Assembly (NCBI GenBank): GCA_026874595.1
Contig: CM049316.1
Coordinates: 8,918,839 to 8,982,838, forward strand
DNA length: 64,000 nt
Source: Sipunculus nudus
Lineage: Eukaryota; Annelida; Sipuncula; Golfingiida; Sipunculidae
Direction: 5' to 3'
Shown piece by piece: positions 46,915 to 59,024 of this stretch (position 1 is the stretch's first letter; the number at the start of each line of letters is the position of its first letter). The translations under genes and the position numbers were made by a program. The notes beneath the pieces are model-generated. The model had not been told where the DNA came from, did no database searches, and worked only from the letters and a program-made list of their open reading frames with translations.

Positions 46915-49900
46915 GAAACAATATCAATGCCCATTTAATGTGGAATCCTCTCCTACAGGAAACAACACAGCAATTTTCAAAATCTTTTGGTTTTTTTTTT
47001 TGTTTTTGTCTTTTTTTTACCATGGTTTACATGCTCTTTGATGCCGGTTCCACACAGATGAGTGCTGCAGTCAACTTCCTATCTCTGCTCCAGCAAGTTA
47101 CCCCTTAAAGCAATACCAGTCTTTGCTAACACACATGATTACATGATCAGGACTCATTTACATATCATTTACATAATGTATGCAGTTAATATACTTTGTG
47201 ACCCACCCTTGCTGGATATGTAAACCAATAGGGTTTATGCCTTTTTATCAGTTTTAACTGCACATGAACACATTTGCATTAAGGATTTGTACAAAAAAAG
47301 AGAGAAAACACAAGGGCATTCATAATAGTTCTAAGCTGTGCATTGATATGAAAGCACTGCCGATACAAGGAACTAAATTCTTTTAAATTATTATGCATTG
47401 GTTGGCAGAAAATGAATCAGCAGGGAACATGTAATATAACCCCACATATTGAATCTCAGCCCACTCACTCACACAGTGGGCACGGAGCCCTTTGTGTTAT
47501 GCAATGTTCAAAATAAATTCACAGGCTATAATATGCTCACCTTCACAGTCGCACACTAACCAAACATGCACTGCCCACAACTCGTGGGAATGGTGAAAAC
47601 GCTCTGATGATTACACAAGAATGATGATGATGATGATGACGATGATGATAGTGGAAGATCAAACATACCACCTTCTTAGGAGAAGGGACTGGCGCTCATG
47701 ATGTGACAAGGGTGAAGATATTCATGAAAGCATTTTATAAAATGCCTGTGCCATGGTGCTGCCATTGCAACTATCAAAGTCACTATGTAAATCAATGAAA
47801 CTTGTGCAATAGGGACATGTGTACTTTATGTGTGATATTCATATAATTATAATTCATCTAACTGGCCTCTGTTTTAACAACTCCTTCTTTAGGCAGGCAC
47901 ATACAGTTATAACAATTACAGTATAACACAGCTTCAACACACTAACTGACAGTATACCATTGGTACACCTTCACTAAGAACATAATGCAAATTTCTGCAC
48001 TCTCTCCCATGCTTTCAGGTCACATGACCCTCGAGCATCATTTCTCTCGAGTAACTCTAATCTGGAATCATGGTGTTTATATTTTACACTATCTCCACAA
48101 CAATAGGTACAATATATATTATTTATACTAAATAAAAGATAACACTTTATCTCCAGGTCTACTCCTCATGTTTATGGCAGCTGATAAGGAAATAAAGTAC
48201 ATCATTTGATATATATCATACAGTCATACAAGCTCTGATGGTATTTAAATAAATGGACGTTTTGTATCTTATAACATTCTGAAAACTCTACCATCATACA
48301 CGTGCGACACTGTGGGACCATTTGCATACAGAGGCCTTAGCACCATGGCACCATGGGAATGAGATGGTGATGTAGCAATGTGTCAATCTCAAATCACGCG
48401 TCACTCACGCAGCCTGGCACATCATGTTATGTATGCACACAGACACACTTACAAACGTCAGATATTAAAGTTCCTCAGCCTGTGGCGGAGAAAGGGGCAA
48501 GCATTGTACAAGCGTATCAGACTCTACCCTCACAGCTTAAATATAGCAGACCAACTACAGAACGTTATAGGCTGCCTTGGCGAGTATAGTGTCAACAGGG
48601 GACATGAACCAGTCTCCTATACCAATCTACCATTTTAACAGAGGTGGCTGTGAACCTGACCTCCATTCGTCAATTTTGACTTCTACTGACATCTTGTAAT
48701 ACAATGATATCATTTTATTTTAAACCAACAATTGTCAAATGCAGCTAACAGTATGATCAGCATGCCTCTCAAGATAATTAAAGATCTTCCCAGGCATTTG
48801 TATAAAGACTAGACCAAGTAGTCATACCCTTATTATCAGGTGTAAATTCCAGTCAGGCACGGTCAAAAGACAGAGATCAATGTCTATAACCAAGACAAGA
48901 AGACCAATTACTCCAACTTACTGCGTGATTTATATTCTGATTAATCTAACTATAAAATCATGTTTGGGAATATGCACTCACAATAACCTATACAAAATAA
49001 TACAGGTTTTGAGTTTATTTAATAGTATCTAGACTTCTGCAGAACAACAAAATATATATAGTGTTCAATCATCAAAGAAGTCAGTCAAAATAGGTACTTC
49101 TTCAACAAATGGATAAGAAACAAAGCTACTGAATCAAATTCAGAAGGTCAGCCATACTTAATAAGGGTTAAGTGTTAATATTTTAACCAACTGTCTGTAA
49201 CAAGGGGTTTATACAAGAGGACACTTCTTATAGGTGTCGCCTGTTGACACTACTCAGCACTTACTACACTTGACCACGGCAGTCCATATGGTCTGGTCAC
49301 ATGAGACTGAGCAGCAGCAGTTACACCATGTCACACCAATTCACAATGTGTCTTTTTTTCTGAGATCATGCTCTGTCACCTCACTGTGCTTATATGAACA
49401 AGTTGAAAGAAGATGTCACATCTTAAAATCAAGTCCTTCCTTACATTTCTTATATATATCAGGACTTCTTCTGTTAAATTATAAAAAAAAAATAGCTATC
49501 ATTTGAATATAATAGCTACATTACACCCTGCCCCAAACAAGCCACAAACAATGTTTGCTTGCCAAGACACTTAACATAAGGTGTTATATTCAATACCCCT
49601 AATTATTTGCCGCAATATCAAATATGGCATTTACATAATAAATACTTTGGACTTGCTAATCCAGATTAGGAGGAATTAGGATGAATCACATTACAGGAAC
49701 ACCCTTAACAAAAATGCATATAATTAATTAGGAACCCCCTCCCCAATATCTTAACTGTCACTGATGAATATCATCAGTCTCTTGACCTGGGGTCATTCAA
49801 TTCATCAAAACCGAACCTGTTCATCCACGTCCTCTTCACATCTACCAGATGGACGACAAATGATGAGCACACACTGCCAGAGCAGAAAACAATGAACAGA

Positions 49901-50315
49901 AAGATACAAACACGTTTAGCACACTAAATCTGATTGGCATTTGATGCCCCTAAAAACAAATAATGCGCCCTTCCTATGGGGGGCCGGGGGGTGTGAGCTT
50001 CTACAGGTAGTCAGGTGGTCTTGGTTAGAATATGTTTTCGGAAGCCATGGGCTCCGTTATGTAAAATGCAGTGCAATAACATCAGGGCACAGAACTAGAG
50101 AAATAAATACACAGCTGACTGCTGCCTGCTCTCAGCAACCCTCTGATTGGCTGCTCTCGCACCACGTGACAAACATGCCAGCCAATCACACAGCAGCCCT
50201 GCACTGTCACATGGCACTGGCATGGCTGCCATGATGAGCATACAGTGTGCAGCGTATGTCAGCCATTTTCCCCACAAAATCCACACCACCTAAGGTGCCA
50301 GGATTAACCTCAAGT
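46915..50315 (-). other. Probable 3' UTR of the PMEPA1/LDLRAD4-family gene
   Basis: From the stop codon at 50316-50318 the minus strand has no convincing coding sequence for about 3.4 kb, until an ATTAAA signal at 46934-46939. The extent is inferred; vertebrate family members also have long 3' UTRs. It includes a GAT-type microsatellite near 47619-47650. An earlier poly(A) site cannot be excluded. Confidence 0.4.
46934..46939 (-). terminator. Candidate poly(A) signal ATTAAA
   Basis: On the minus strand ATTAAA is followed within 40 bases by a GT/T-rich stretch (TTGTTTCTGGTGTCTC then a T-run), which is the usual arrangement at a cleavage site. Confidence 0.4.
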
Positions 50316-50984
50316 CTACGATTCAGACTGGGAATGTCTGCTCTTTGAGGGGTCACAGTTGGGCAGCAGATGCATGCAACCTTCCGTGGTAGGTCCTGTC
50401 GAAGCACTAGAATGACTGCTTGATGAGCTACTCCGAGAGTGGACAACAGGGGGCGACACCAGCTGGTCTGCAGTCCTTGCTGCCCGCGATTGACTGGGAG
50501 TCGGATGGCACATGGTAGGGGGGTGCATTGTAACAGTTTGTTGACTATGGATGCCACTGTATAGTGGCCCATTCCAGTTACTGTTCCTCCATTTGTTGTT
50601 ATTGGAAACGTAACAACTTTGTACCGAATACTGACTATTGCCGCAGTCTCTGGGTGACAAGCCAGGGTATTCCGAGCCTTTCGGCTTCTCCAACCGTCCT
50701 ACAGAATTTGAGCGATATGGCGGGGGACTTTCACCCTCAAATATAGTCCTATTAGGGGGCGGGCGGACTGATTCACGATCTATCTCGCTGCTAAGATCAC
50801 ATGACTTGTGCAGTAGACGCTGACTGTGTACGTATCCCTCCTCTCCGTCCTGCGACAAAGGTATGGAGGGTGGCAGGTTCAAGTCCAGGTCGTGCCTAAC
50901 TGCCTGCAGCCGCACTTGACGGTCACGTTGTACCGCCATCTCTCGCACAAAGCGATCTGATGTTGAGCCTGGGACATAAACCAC
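50316..50984 (-). CDS. LDLRAD4/PMEPA1: PMEPA1/LDLRAD4-family protein, last coding exon
   Basis: These are single-pass membrane proteins of the endosome/Golgi. Their cytoplasmic tail binds receptor SMADs through a PPNR motif and NEDD4-type ubiquitin ligases through PPxY motifs, and they damp TGF-beta signalling. The exon starts at 50984 after TTTTTCATTATTTCAG (phase 0) and encodes 222 residues and TAG at 50316-50318. Matches to the vertebrate tail are a V-Y-x-P start, an LNLPPSIPLSQDGEE block (residues 36-49), and DRESVRPPPNRTIF (69-82), with the SMAD-interaction PPNR at 76-79. One PPxY (PPPY) lies at 87-90. The vertebrate PPPY directly after DGEE is missing (GYVHS instead), and no second C-terminal PPxY is seen. 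A serine-rich run occupies 183-194. The transmembrane exon and any LDL-receptor class A exon should lie at higher coordinates; I did not find them. Confidence 0.87.
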   Translation of the reverse strand: MVYVPGSTSDRFVREMAVQRDRQVRLQAVRHDLDLNLPPSIPLSQDGEEGYVHSQRLLHKSCDLSSEIDRESVRPPPNRTIFEGESPPPYRSNSVGRLEKPKGSEYPGLSPRDCGNSQYSVQSCYVSNNNKWRNSNWNGPLYSGIHSQQTVTMHPPTMCHPTPSQSRAARTADQLVSPPVVHSRSSSSSSHSSASTGPTTEGCMHLLPNCDPSKSRHSQSES

Positions 50985-51565
50985 CTGAAATAATGAAAAA
51001 CAAACGTTATAGAAATAAATTAAATTATGGTTCAATAGATACATATCAGTAACAAAATATTTTGCAATACTGCATGAACTGGAGTGCTGAAGTCACTGGT
51101 ACAGAAATTACCAAATAAGGCCATCAACTTATATGTCCCTTTGCAGACCTGTAACTGATCATAGTGTACTGATATTAATAATGTATCCAGGCCTGTTCTT
51201 TTTTTTCTTTCTGGAAAAAAATGATTAACTCTGGTTCAGATGTAACCTTTAAAATATAAGGTGTATTACAATTATCATCACCATATGTAATACCTGAAAA
51301 GTTCCAATATTTCCACAGCAAAGTAGTAACTAGAAAAGTTGTTGAAGTTACAGTTGTGTACAATGTTAACAAATACAAACATATATGAATGGTCTTCTGT
51401 GGAATGAAGTTTATCTTATGATTTTCCCATGACTGGGTAAGTCTAGGTTTTGAACTGCTGTCTTGGAATGCTCCTGTGATAAATCAAAACATTTACTCAT
51501 GCAAGAGCCTGTTTTATTCAAGAAAAAGAATCATCTAACATCACCACTTGTACATTTTTACCTCA
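50985..51565 (-). other. Intron of the PMEPA1/LDLRAD4-family gene
   Basis: Non-coding sequence upstream of the acceptor at 50985-51000. No exon recognised. Confidence 0.5.
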
Positions 51566-51580
51566 GACACACACACACAC

Positions 51581-51667
<87 letters not shown>
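51566..51667. repeat. (AC)n-(AT)n compound microsatellite
   Basis: About eight AC repeats from 51566 are followed by an uninterrupted TA/AT run at about 51584-51667. The tyrosine-isoleucine frames across it are artefacts. Confidence 0.93.
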
Positions 51668-51669
<2 letters not shown>

Positions 51670-51917
51670 AAGTAAAAAATATCACAAACACCATTTTACA
51701 CAATTACCACTAGAAGTGACCAGTATAAACTTTCCTTTAAATGAAGGCGTAGTCAGGTCAATGAAAATTGGTTCTATAATATCTGGTTATCAATTGACCT
51801 CTGGTTTATCAAGGAAACTGCTGTTAGCATCAGCAGCATTTGGGTCATTTCTGGGGATATACAAGTAATACAACATACCCCCATCATGTTTTAACATATG
51901 TCACTTCTTTCAATAAG

Positions 51918-52312
51918 CTAAGACAGGGGTTGCTTGTAGGAGCAACCTGTGGAAATGGGCTTCTTGGCAAACAGACTTGTTCCAAAAAGCCCGGCTGGCT
52001 GGTGCTCGTAGCCTAACGATGCTGCAGTCTTAGTGCCGCTCTGCCTACTAGCAGAAGCTCTGATTGTATCAGCTCCGGCAGACAGTCTGAACTGCCCATG
52101 AGGGCTCGCTGGCACATTCATGTCAATACGCTTGATAACTTAGCTGCACTGACGGTCTGCTGCGATCATTACGGGTAGGAGAGACTGTATGTCCCCAGCT
52201 GATCATGGAGCCGTATGCTAAATGTGAGCTCTCAAATTCCTCCACACGCATGGGAGCTGCACTTGCTGTGGCAGACAGGCTGGCTCCTCTACTAATCCCA
52301 GACGCAAGTACC
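51918..52312 (-). other. GC-richer segment with broken minus-strand open frame
   Basis: This stretch is more GC-rich than its surroundings and reads as protein-like on the minus strand in two adjoining frames. From 52312 a frame contains ASLSATASAAPMRVEEFESS and ends at a TGA near 52132. The next frame then runs from about 52142 to 51918 with IDMNVPASPHGQFRL and GYEHQPAGLFGTSLF. A single frameshift would join them. It could be a decayed transposable-element or gene fragment, or an alternative exon of the minus-strand gene. I recognise no family. Confidence 0.3.
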
Positions 52313-53903
52313 TGCTAGACACATTTCTCTGTTACACCATCCCACTCAGATGAGTCTTAGATGTGGCCAGACAAGACATAGGCACACCACTGGCATCTAA
52401 TCTCTTCCTTACACCACTTCATCCTATACATGATCCAATCTTAACCGCATACTCTCATAGCTTCTTGTCATTTTTTTATTCCTGTGCACTACCAGTAATG
52501 ATCAGGTTTTCCTTTTTCCTAAATTATTTTGCTTTTTTGGCATCACTTCTCAAAATTATACTGCAAAACGTGAATTTTTCATGGAAGCCAGTTTTCATGG
52601 ATCACCTTGTCAAGACTTTTTGCATGCATTTACTGGCTGGAGGTAGCCTAAATATAAATCATTCTAATAGGTTTTGGTAGCTCAAATATAAATCATTCTT
52701 ATAGACTTTAGGAAATATGTATAAAACATTTAGTTAGTCAGTGTTGTTTTTAGTACTTGAATGCATGCCAATATTCTATACAGCCAAAATGAGAAAATTT
52801 ACCCCAAACTGTTGATAAACTGAAATAAATCTACCTAACCTGATATTGTACCTGTATTACTGCAGTGTAATGAAAATATCTTCACATGTCAATGGCTAAT
52901 GACCAATATCCTCTGAATAAACATTCCACAAGCCTCATAGCAAAGAGAGTCCAGGGTAAGAGCTGAAACAGAGAGAGATGGTCAGAGATGGGAGAGGCTG
53001 TTGAGGGGTTGATGAAGATACAGTATCAAGTCTGTATTACAGAGGGTGCTTCTCAGCAAAAACCAGCACACCACCTCACCATAAAAAAATACTAGTAGTT
53101 AAAATAAAGAGCAAAAAATGTCCAGTTCTGTCTGTCTGGTGGACCTGAAATGACTGTTTTTAGGTTGAACTTGTTCTTATCTAACTGGCATGGCTGTAAC
53201 ATCCTCCTCCATTACTCCTCCTACCATTTATTCTCTGATCGCTATGTCCATATTTTTTTTTCAGGCAACAAAGACTCCCTCTGTCTTTACTTTGCTCCCC
53301 TCCTGTCAGTATTACAATCAGATTTACCTGGATTATTGCCATTACATAACAATAAATCCTTTCTCCTCACTTTCAATGACATGTTGCTTATCTTTCACTT
53401 TCCTTTCTGACTGTTGTATTTTGTATGTTTATATTATTAGGAACAGATCTGAATTTTTTTGTGCCACTCCTGAGTATAAACCACATCTGGGTGTTTAAAT
53501 TCCTTTAGATCAGATGCCTATTTCTATAGAAAACAGTCTTTTCTTCAAACAGTATAAAGTGCAAGCCTTGGTGTACCTTCAAATAAATAAAATCTGTGCA
53601 TAAATATCACATAACCTTTATATACAGCCTCCCTCATAACATTGTGACACTTTTACCAGTTATTTGTAATTATATCTTATTTTAATTGCACCCTGATCAA
53701 ACTTATAATAAGGTTCTAGACAGAGCCTGTGCAACTCTTAACATCTAGATAGGCTCTCTAATGTTAGAGGGGCAGAAGTCTGCTATGTTTTTTTTCCAAT
53801 AACAAGTGTAATTGCATGTCTGGCATCTTATTAGATGAACCTACACATTAACACACTGTTAATGGACACCTAGATGCTATTTTGTTCCACCTCCTTGAAG
53901 CAG
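52313..53903. other. Non-coding stretch, probably intron
   Basis: No gene supported; T-runs and pyrimidine-rich plus-strand sequence at 53150-53480 give chance open frames (53150-53410, 53190-53498). Confidence 0.4.
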
Positions 53904-54038
53904 AGTCAGAGCAAGCAGAATACACAGTCACCTTGCCACCAAGCTTTCAATCATTAGCAAGAACACCAGGTTCAGTGGAGTCCATTTCAGGAGTACCTCT
54001 ACCAGAACCCAGCCATATTATAAACATCATTACCCACT
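53904..54038 (+). CDS. Unidentified exon candidate (plus strand)
   Basis: After TTCCACCTCCTTGAAGCAG, one frame is open through 135 bases to a strong donor, ACT|GTGAGTAT. The peptide, with EYTVTLPPSFQS and ISGVPLPEPSHI, is protein-like and not low complexity. The same frame stays open beyond the donor to 54229. It lies opposite the presumed intron of the minus-strand gene. I do not recognise it. Confidence 0.25.
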
Positions 54039-57000
54039 GTGAGTATATTCACTCCCTATCAAAACAGAAACAATTGTTTCATCAAGAGGACAGAAAGGGA
54101 TTCTGTCTGACTGCCAGGGGCTGTATGTACCTAGTCTTGGCAGCATCGTTTCAGCCTGCCAGCACTGCTCTAGCAAACCACCAGTACATGGAGGTGAGCA
54201 GTAAGCTGGTGGCCATATGGTTTTCTTGAGTATTATGGCATGGTATAGGAAACTCTGGTGAATGCTATGTGATACATGCTGATCTCCTGTGTTCAACTAA
54301 TCACTGCTGTGACCTCCAGGGTGCTCCACTCATCACTCAGCCCCTCAACGTTAAAAAGTTATAAATGGTCACTACACCATCATCTAAACAAGATGATTTC
54401 TCCTCAACTGTGATGAAAATCATCACTGCAACATAACCAATCTCAAATCACCAAATAATATTCATAACGAGACCACAGCAAAGCTATTTCTCATACAAGC
54501 TTTTCAAAATTAACTTGGTGCCCATGTTGAAACAAGGAGTCAGTAGTGACTGCCCCCTGTTGGCCAAATGTGAAAAAAATATCACAGCCTGGCTTACCTT
54601 GAAATTAATATTGCTCCACACTATTTGCCTTAGGTATTTAGTCACAGTTTTTTTAATTATTACAAAAGCTGAGATTACCCATGATCTGTCATGATTCATT
54701 TTCCAGGGGGAAAGTACAATTTTTCCACAATGTCTGCATTATTTAATCACAGTCATCAAATCATTCAGGTGTGAGTATATGACAGATGCTTGCTATCCTC
54801 TGACAGGTCCCATCATGGTGTCTCCTACCAGACTCTTGAAGATATACAGGGAATTATAATGCACTTGAGACAAAAATATAGCATTTTTCACAACACAAAC
54901 AATTTTTTTTACATTTACATTCTATGACCAAATAGGGTCTACAGAGGTTTAATTGGTTTGGATGGATGTACTTGTCTGACCAACTCTGACATGCACAGTT
55001 TTAAAGAGCGGAGTTTTCAATAATAACAGGTCTGTATAACAATAATTATTCAATAATAATAATTATATCAAAAACATTCTGTGCAGTAAAAAATGTGCAG
55101 GAAAAAATAGAAAAGGATGGTCTAAAAGCTAGAAAATATAGGAATTTTCGGAGACAATATTTCATAGGAAAATATAGAAGTCACAGAAGCCAAGTGTATC
55201 CTGAATCTGCTGCTCCCTTTAATTTTATAACAGTGTCTTGTACAAGGACTAACATGCTCCCGCAGAAAATGTATCTGATATTACATTATAGACTGTATAC
55301 ATGTGATGAGGAACAATACCAAAAGCATAAAATTATTCTTTAACAGAAATCATTAAAACTTGGGGGATTATCAATTATTACGTATATCAGGCAGCATATT
55401 TTGCATCTTTATATATAAAAGGACAAAATATGGAATGTCCAGTAAATTACTTGATTACTTAATATTCAGTATATAATCAGCAAGACAATTATACTGAGCA
55501 ACCTTGACAGCCTTCTGATATAAGTAACATCCCGTCTCCTTTCTGTCTTCAACAACCAGACAAAACCCTTTGTCACAGACAGCTGAAAGCCCTTGACTAA
55601 AGGTCCCAGACACTGTGACATATTTATGCAAGCGCAACCTCTAATTCCACTATGTTGCCATGGCAACCAAGGACAGCCTCCTGTTGGAGGGATGATGAAG
55701 GTTGGGAGGATCAGACTTCCATAAATATTTATACAACCCGGCTACTACAAATGTGCTGTGACCCTTAGAACAGATATTTCAGCCCCTGAAATTACTACTT
55801 TTTCCAAACCAGACTGCAGTCTGCATTGTGTCTAAATTTAAAGTGGACAGATATAATATGCCTCTGTTATCAGGATTCCTTCTGTGCATGGGCACCAGGC
55901 CAGGATTTTATATAATACTCACAGGTTATATATGTGAGATATGCTCCACATATGATGCATCATAATTCAGTGATTCAGGATTAGTGATCTTGGGTAGTAA
56001 TGGGTAAGTACTTATACCAGCACAAATACCAATAACCACTTGTCATATTATCAGGAATACCACATTATTACAGGTCGTCCATTTTGTAAACCTCACGCAC
56101 AACATGTCAGGTTTTGAGATTAATAAACAGCCGCAGATATCACATGGATCTGTTTTTACTGAACACACGTTGGATATGCCAGACAGTCTGCTTCTGATTT
56201 TATGATCAGTATGGTAAAGAGATTGTTCCTATCTCGGCTGCAGCCCTAGAGACGCCCCACCCAGCTTCCAGGCAGCTTCTCAAGCCCATTCATTACTAGG
56301 CAGACTGAAAATATTCCCAGTCATTTGATGTGTAAGCTGCCAGATTTAACAGTTCACACAAATCTTGTTTCTTAAATTCTCTGCTACACAGCCCACTAAT
56401 CGGGTTGCTATGGCAACCACTGAACATCCCCAGACGAATAAATACATAAAGGTTAGCCGGTAAAAACATTCCCCTCACTCTGAGATAGCACACGACATGT
56501 CCTCCACATCAGACCGGTATGCCTTCACACTGCCGGCCTTGGTGTTCCATATTATAATCTGCCATTAAAACCACACCACAAAAGGACGCATGCTTGTCTC
56601 ACAATATAACCTGACAGCTCAGCCTGTGAAGGTCACTGTAATGATGTCTTACAAGGTGGTGTGAGCATGAAGAGGATTACACACATTCTTCAACGCAAAA
56701 TGATATAGGAACATGACATCACATTTCTCCCTGTCCACACTATTTCTTTCATTTTTTTAAAAAAGATATATGCAATAGCCTTCTTTACTGGAGAACAGTA
56801 TGATCTTCAAATGATTTTCTGTCATAATTTATGAAAATTATACTTTCACCTTTAAAGCAGGAAACCTTATCTCAGTGCAATTGATTCCTTCAGCTGATAA
56901 TTAATGTAAAACTGAGTGAATCTATTATAAGGTTATCTATTATCACAGGCATGGCATTCAAAAAATATTACAGTAATGCAATTATAGTTCTTAAGTAGTA

Positions 57001-58278
57001 TTTTAATTCAAACAGGAAAAGCTGTCACAGTGAATCAATCATAAATAAACCCATGAATACATAAGCGTAATGCAAGGTCTCTGAACGTCTGGACAGATTT
57101 CTTAGAAAGACCTGGGAAGTGCCACAAGAAGAGTAAGACAAGATGCCGTCAGTGTCAGTTGGCCGATTAACATTAACACGTGAGTGTGGTGGCCAGACTA
57201 ATTTCTGGTGAAAAACCTCTGCCTTTTGGCTCAGGTGTCAAGTCCAATGGTAAACCAAGCAGACAGTAATGTAAATGGCCTCCCGCTTCCAGATTAACAA
57301 GACTGGTCACTCATTGATTGAACATGTGACCTTCACCTTCACTGGTAGTGTCTAAACACCGGCCCCAGACTAAGGATCCCTAAATTTTTCAAGTATTCAC
57401 ACTAGTTACTTTTAATAATAAATTGTGGACTTTTTCAAGAATCCAAATAGTAGAGGTCACAAAAAAGAAAACAAAATTACTATCGTTTTCATACAATGTA
57501 ACACATTTTAGTGGATGCCCTCTACAAAAGGCCACATGGCTTTAGGTAACCGTAACAGGTTGTTAAACCTACATGAAAGCTATACAGTTTATAATTTAAA
57601 AATGTTGGGTCACCCCACATTAGACCTCTAAACCAAATGAATAATATTAATGAAATCAAAATAGACATAAAATCCCTTCAATGGAGTAATAAAGTTTTTT
57701 TCCACACAAGATGCAAATATCAAACTATAAATAAGGTCTGTATTAGTCAAAACAACTATGAAACAGATGGAAGTCCAGATTAGAACTTTTGACCACAACT
57801 TTAATTTATTGTCAGAAATACCAGTAAAATGGACAAGCATTAGGTTCATATTTAAATGACATTGAGAAAGGGACCCTTGAACCAGGATCTGGTGGTACCC
57901 TGGTTTTGGACACAAAACCCGCCTGTGAACTAAAGCCAGTACTCAGTCTGGAGGGCAGACATTATAATACAGGGGTGGAGACCACAGGTAAACAGGCCAG
58001 GTCCAGACTGTTTATGCAATCATACACCCCGCCTCACCTGTTTTCACTGACACACTGTGATGCTATTTGCTTCATGTGGCTCACAAGTCGCTATAGCCAA
58101 AACACTACACCACACTGGTCTTGCTTCAGGACAGTTCCTGTCTGGCAAAGCAGACTGGACAGCAATGGTGGTAGATTTATAGAATCCTTATGGTAACAGC
58201 CACAGCGGGTCATGGCACTTGTAATAGTAAAGACACTTCGTGCAACACTCAGTTTTTACTAGCCAGTAAGGTTTCTAG
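54039..58278. other. Non-coding stretch, probably intron or intergenic
   Basis: No gene, RNA gene or regular repeat that I can support. A minus-strand frame at 57628-57915 includes a hydrophobic stretch (LIWTSICFIVVLTN) but does not match the expected transmembrane segment of the PMEPA1 family. Confidence 0.4.
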
Positions 58279-58437
58279 TGACACTGTAAGATGCTGTATT
58301 ATCATCAGCTGTGGTTTTAGTGACACTGCAAGATGCTGTATTATCATCAGCTGTGGTTTTAGTGACACTGCAAGATGCTGTATTATCATCAGCTGTAGTT
58401 TTAATGACACTGCAAGATGCTGTATTATCAATCAGCT
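58279..58437 (+). repeat. 42-bp minisatellite (about four units)
   Basis: TGACACTGCAAGATGCTGTA recurs at 58279 (one change), 58321, 58363 and 58405, spacing 42 bp. Confidence 0.92.
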
Positions 58438-58708
58438 GTTCCTATTTAGGAATATCACCTCCTGCCCCTGAAACAAGTGCATTTCTCTGGAAATTCATTC
58501 AGTTGGAGTTTTTTCCTGATCTAAGTAAGTTTAATTTTATGAACAGAGTCAGCAAGCTTAGTCAAAGAATTTAAGACTATATTCATAGCCTCTGTGTTAC
58601 TGTTCACTAGTAATTTTTTTAGAATGATACAAAAAGTTCTTGGTCTCTTTCAAGTTTAGCAAATTGAGTTCAATGCATTTTTTTTACCTCTACTTTCCAT
58701 ACTCCTTG

Positions 58709-59024
58709 AAGACCTCAGCAGCAGCAGAAGAAGTTTACACTCAACGAGCAGCTACAGGTTGCTGTGGTCAAGACCTCAGCCCTGGGCACTCCTTAAAGCA
58801 TGTTTTCCGAGCCAACAGACGTGATGCCACATCAAGCCAAGCAAAGAGCCGCAAGAGACCGCCACCATACATCCCGAACAGGTGATCTTGTAGGAAAGCT
58901 ACAGCATCCACTGCCGCAAAGGCAGAAGCAACCTACATTCCCTCTACCGATCCCAGCTGCGGAGACCCAGCCATGCCATTCAAGAGCCGAACCTAATCTT
59001 GTGAATGGCAGTGTTTCGAGATAG
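58709..59024 (+). pseudogene. Coding-like segment with one in-frame stop, unidentified
   Basis: Following a pyrimidine-rich stretch (ACCTCTACTTTCCATACTCC), the plus strand is GC-richer and reads well as protein. One frame gives KKFTLNEQLQVAVVKTSALG, meets TAA at 58794-58796, and then continues open from 58800 to 59022 with LPQRQKQPTFPLPIPA and a TAG. A second frame, open from 58711 to 58885, gives EEVYTQRAATGCCG and RKRPPPYIPNR. Either could be a terminal exon of an unknown plus-strand gene, or the whole may be a decayed exon or retrocopy. No family recognised. Confidence 0.25.

Noticed and set aside
50207-50572. 121-codon minus-strand frame overlapping the PMEPA1-like exon
   Set aside because: It is an out-of-frame shadow of the exon with the conserved motifs.
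51463-51868. Tyrosine-isoleucine repeat ORFs
   Set aside because: They are translations of the AT microsatellite.
57628-57915. Transmembrane exon of the PMEPA1/LDLRAD4-like gene
   Set aside because: It has a hydrophobic stretch on the right strand, but lacks the long Ile/Val run and following LLSHYK-type sequence expected of the family, and has no clear splice sites.
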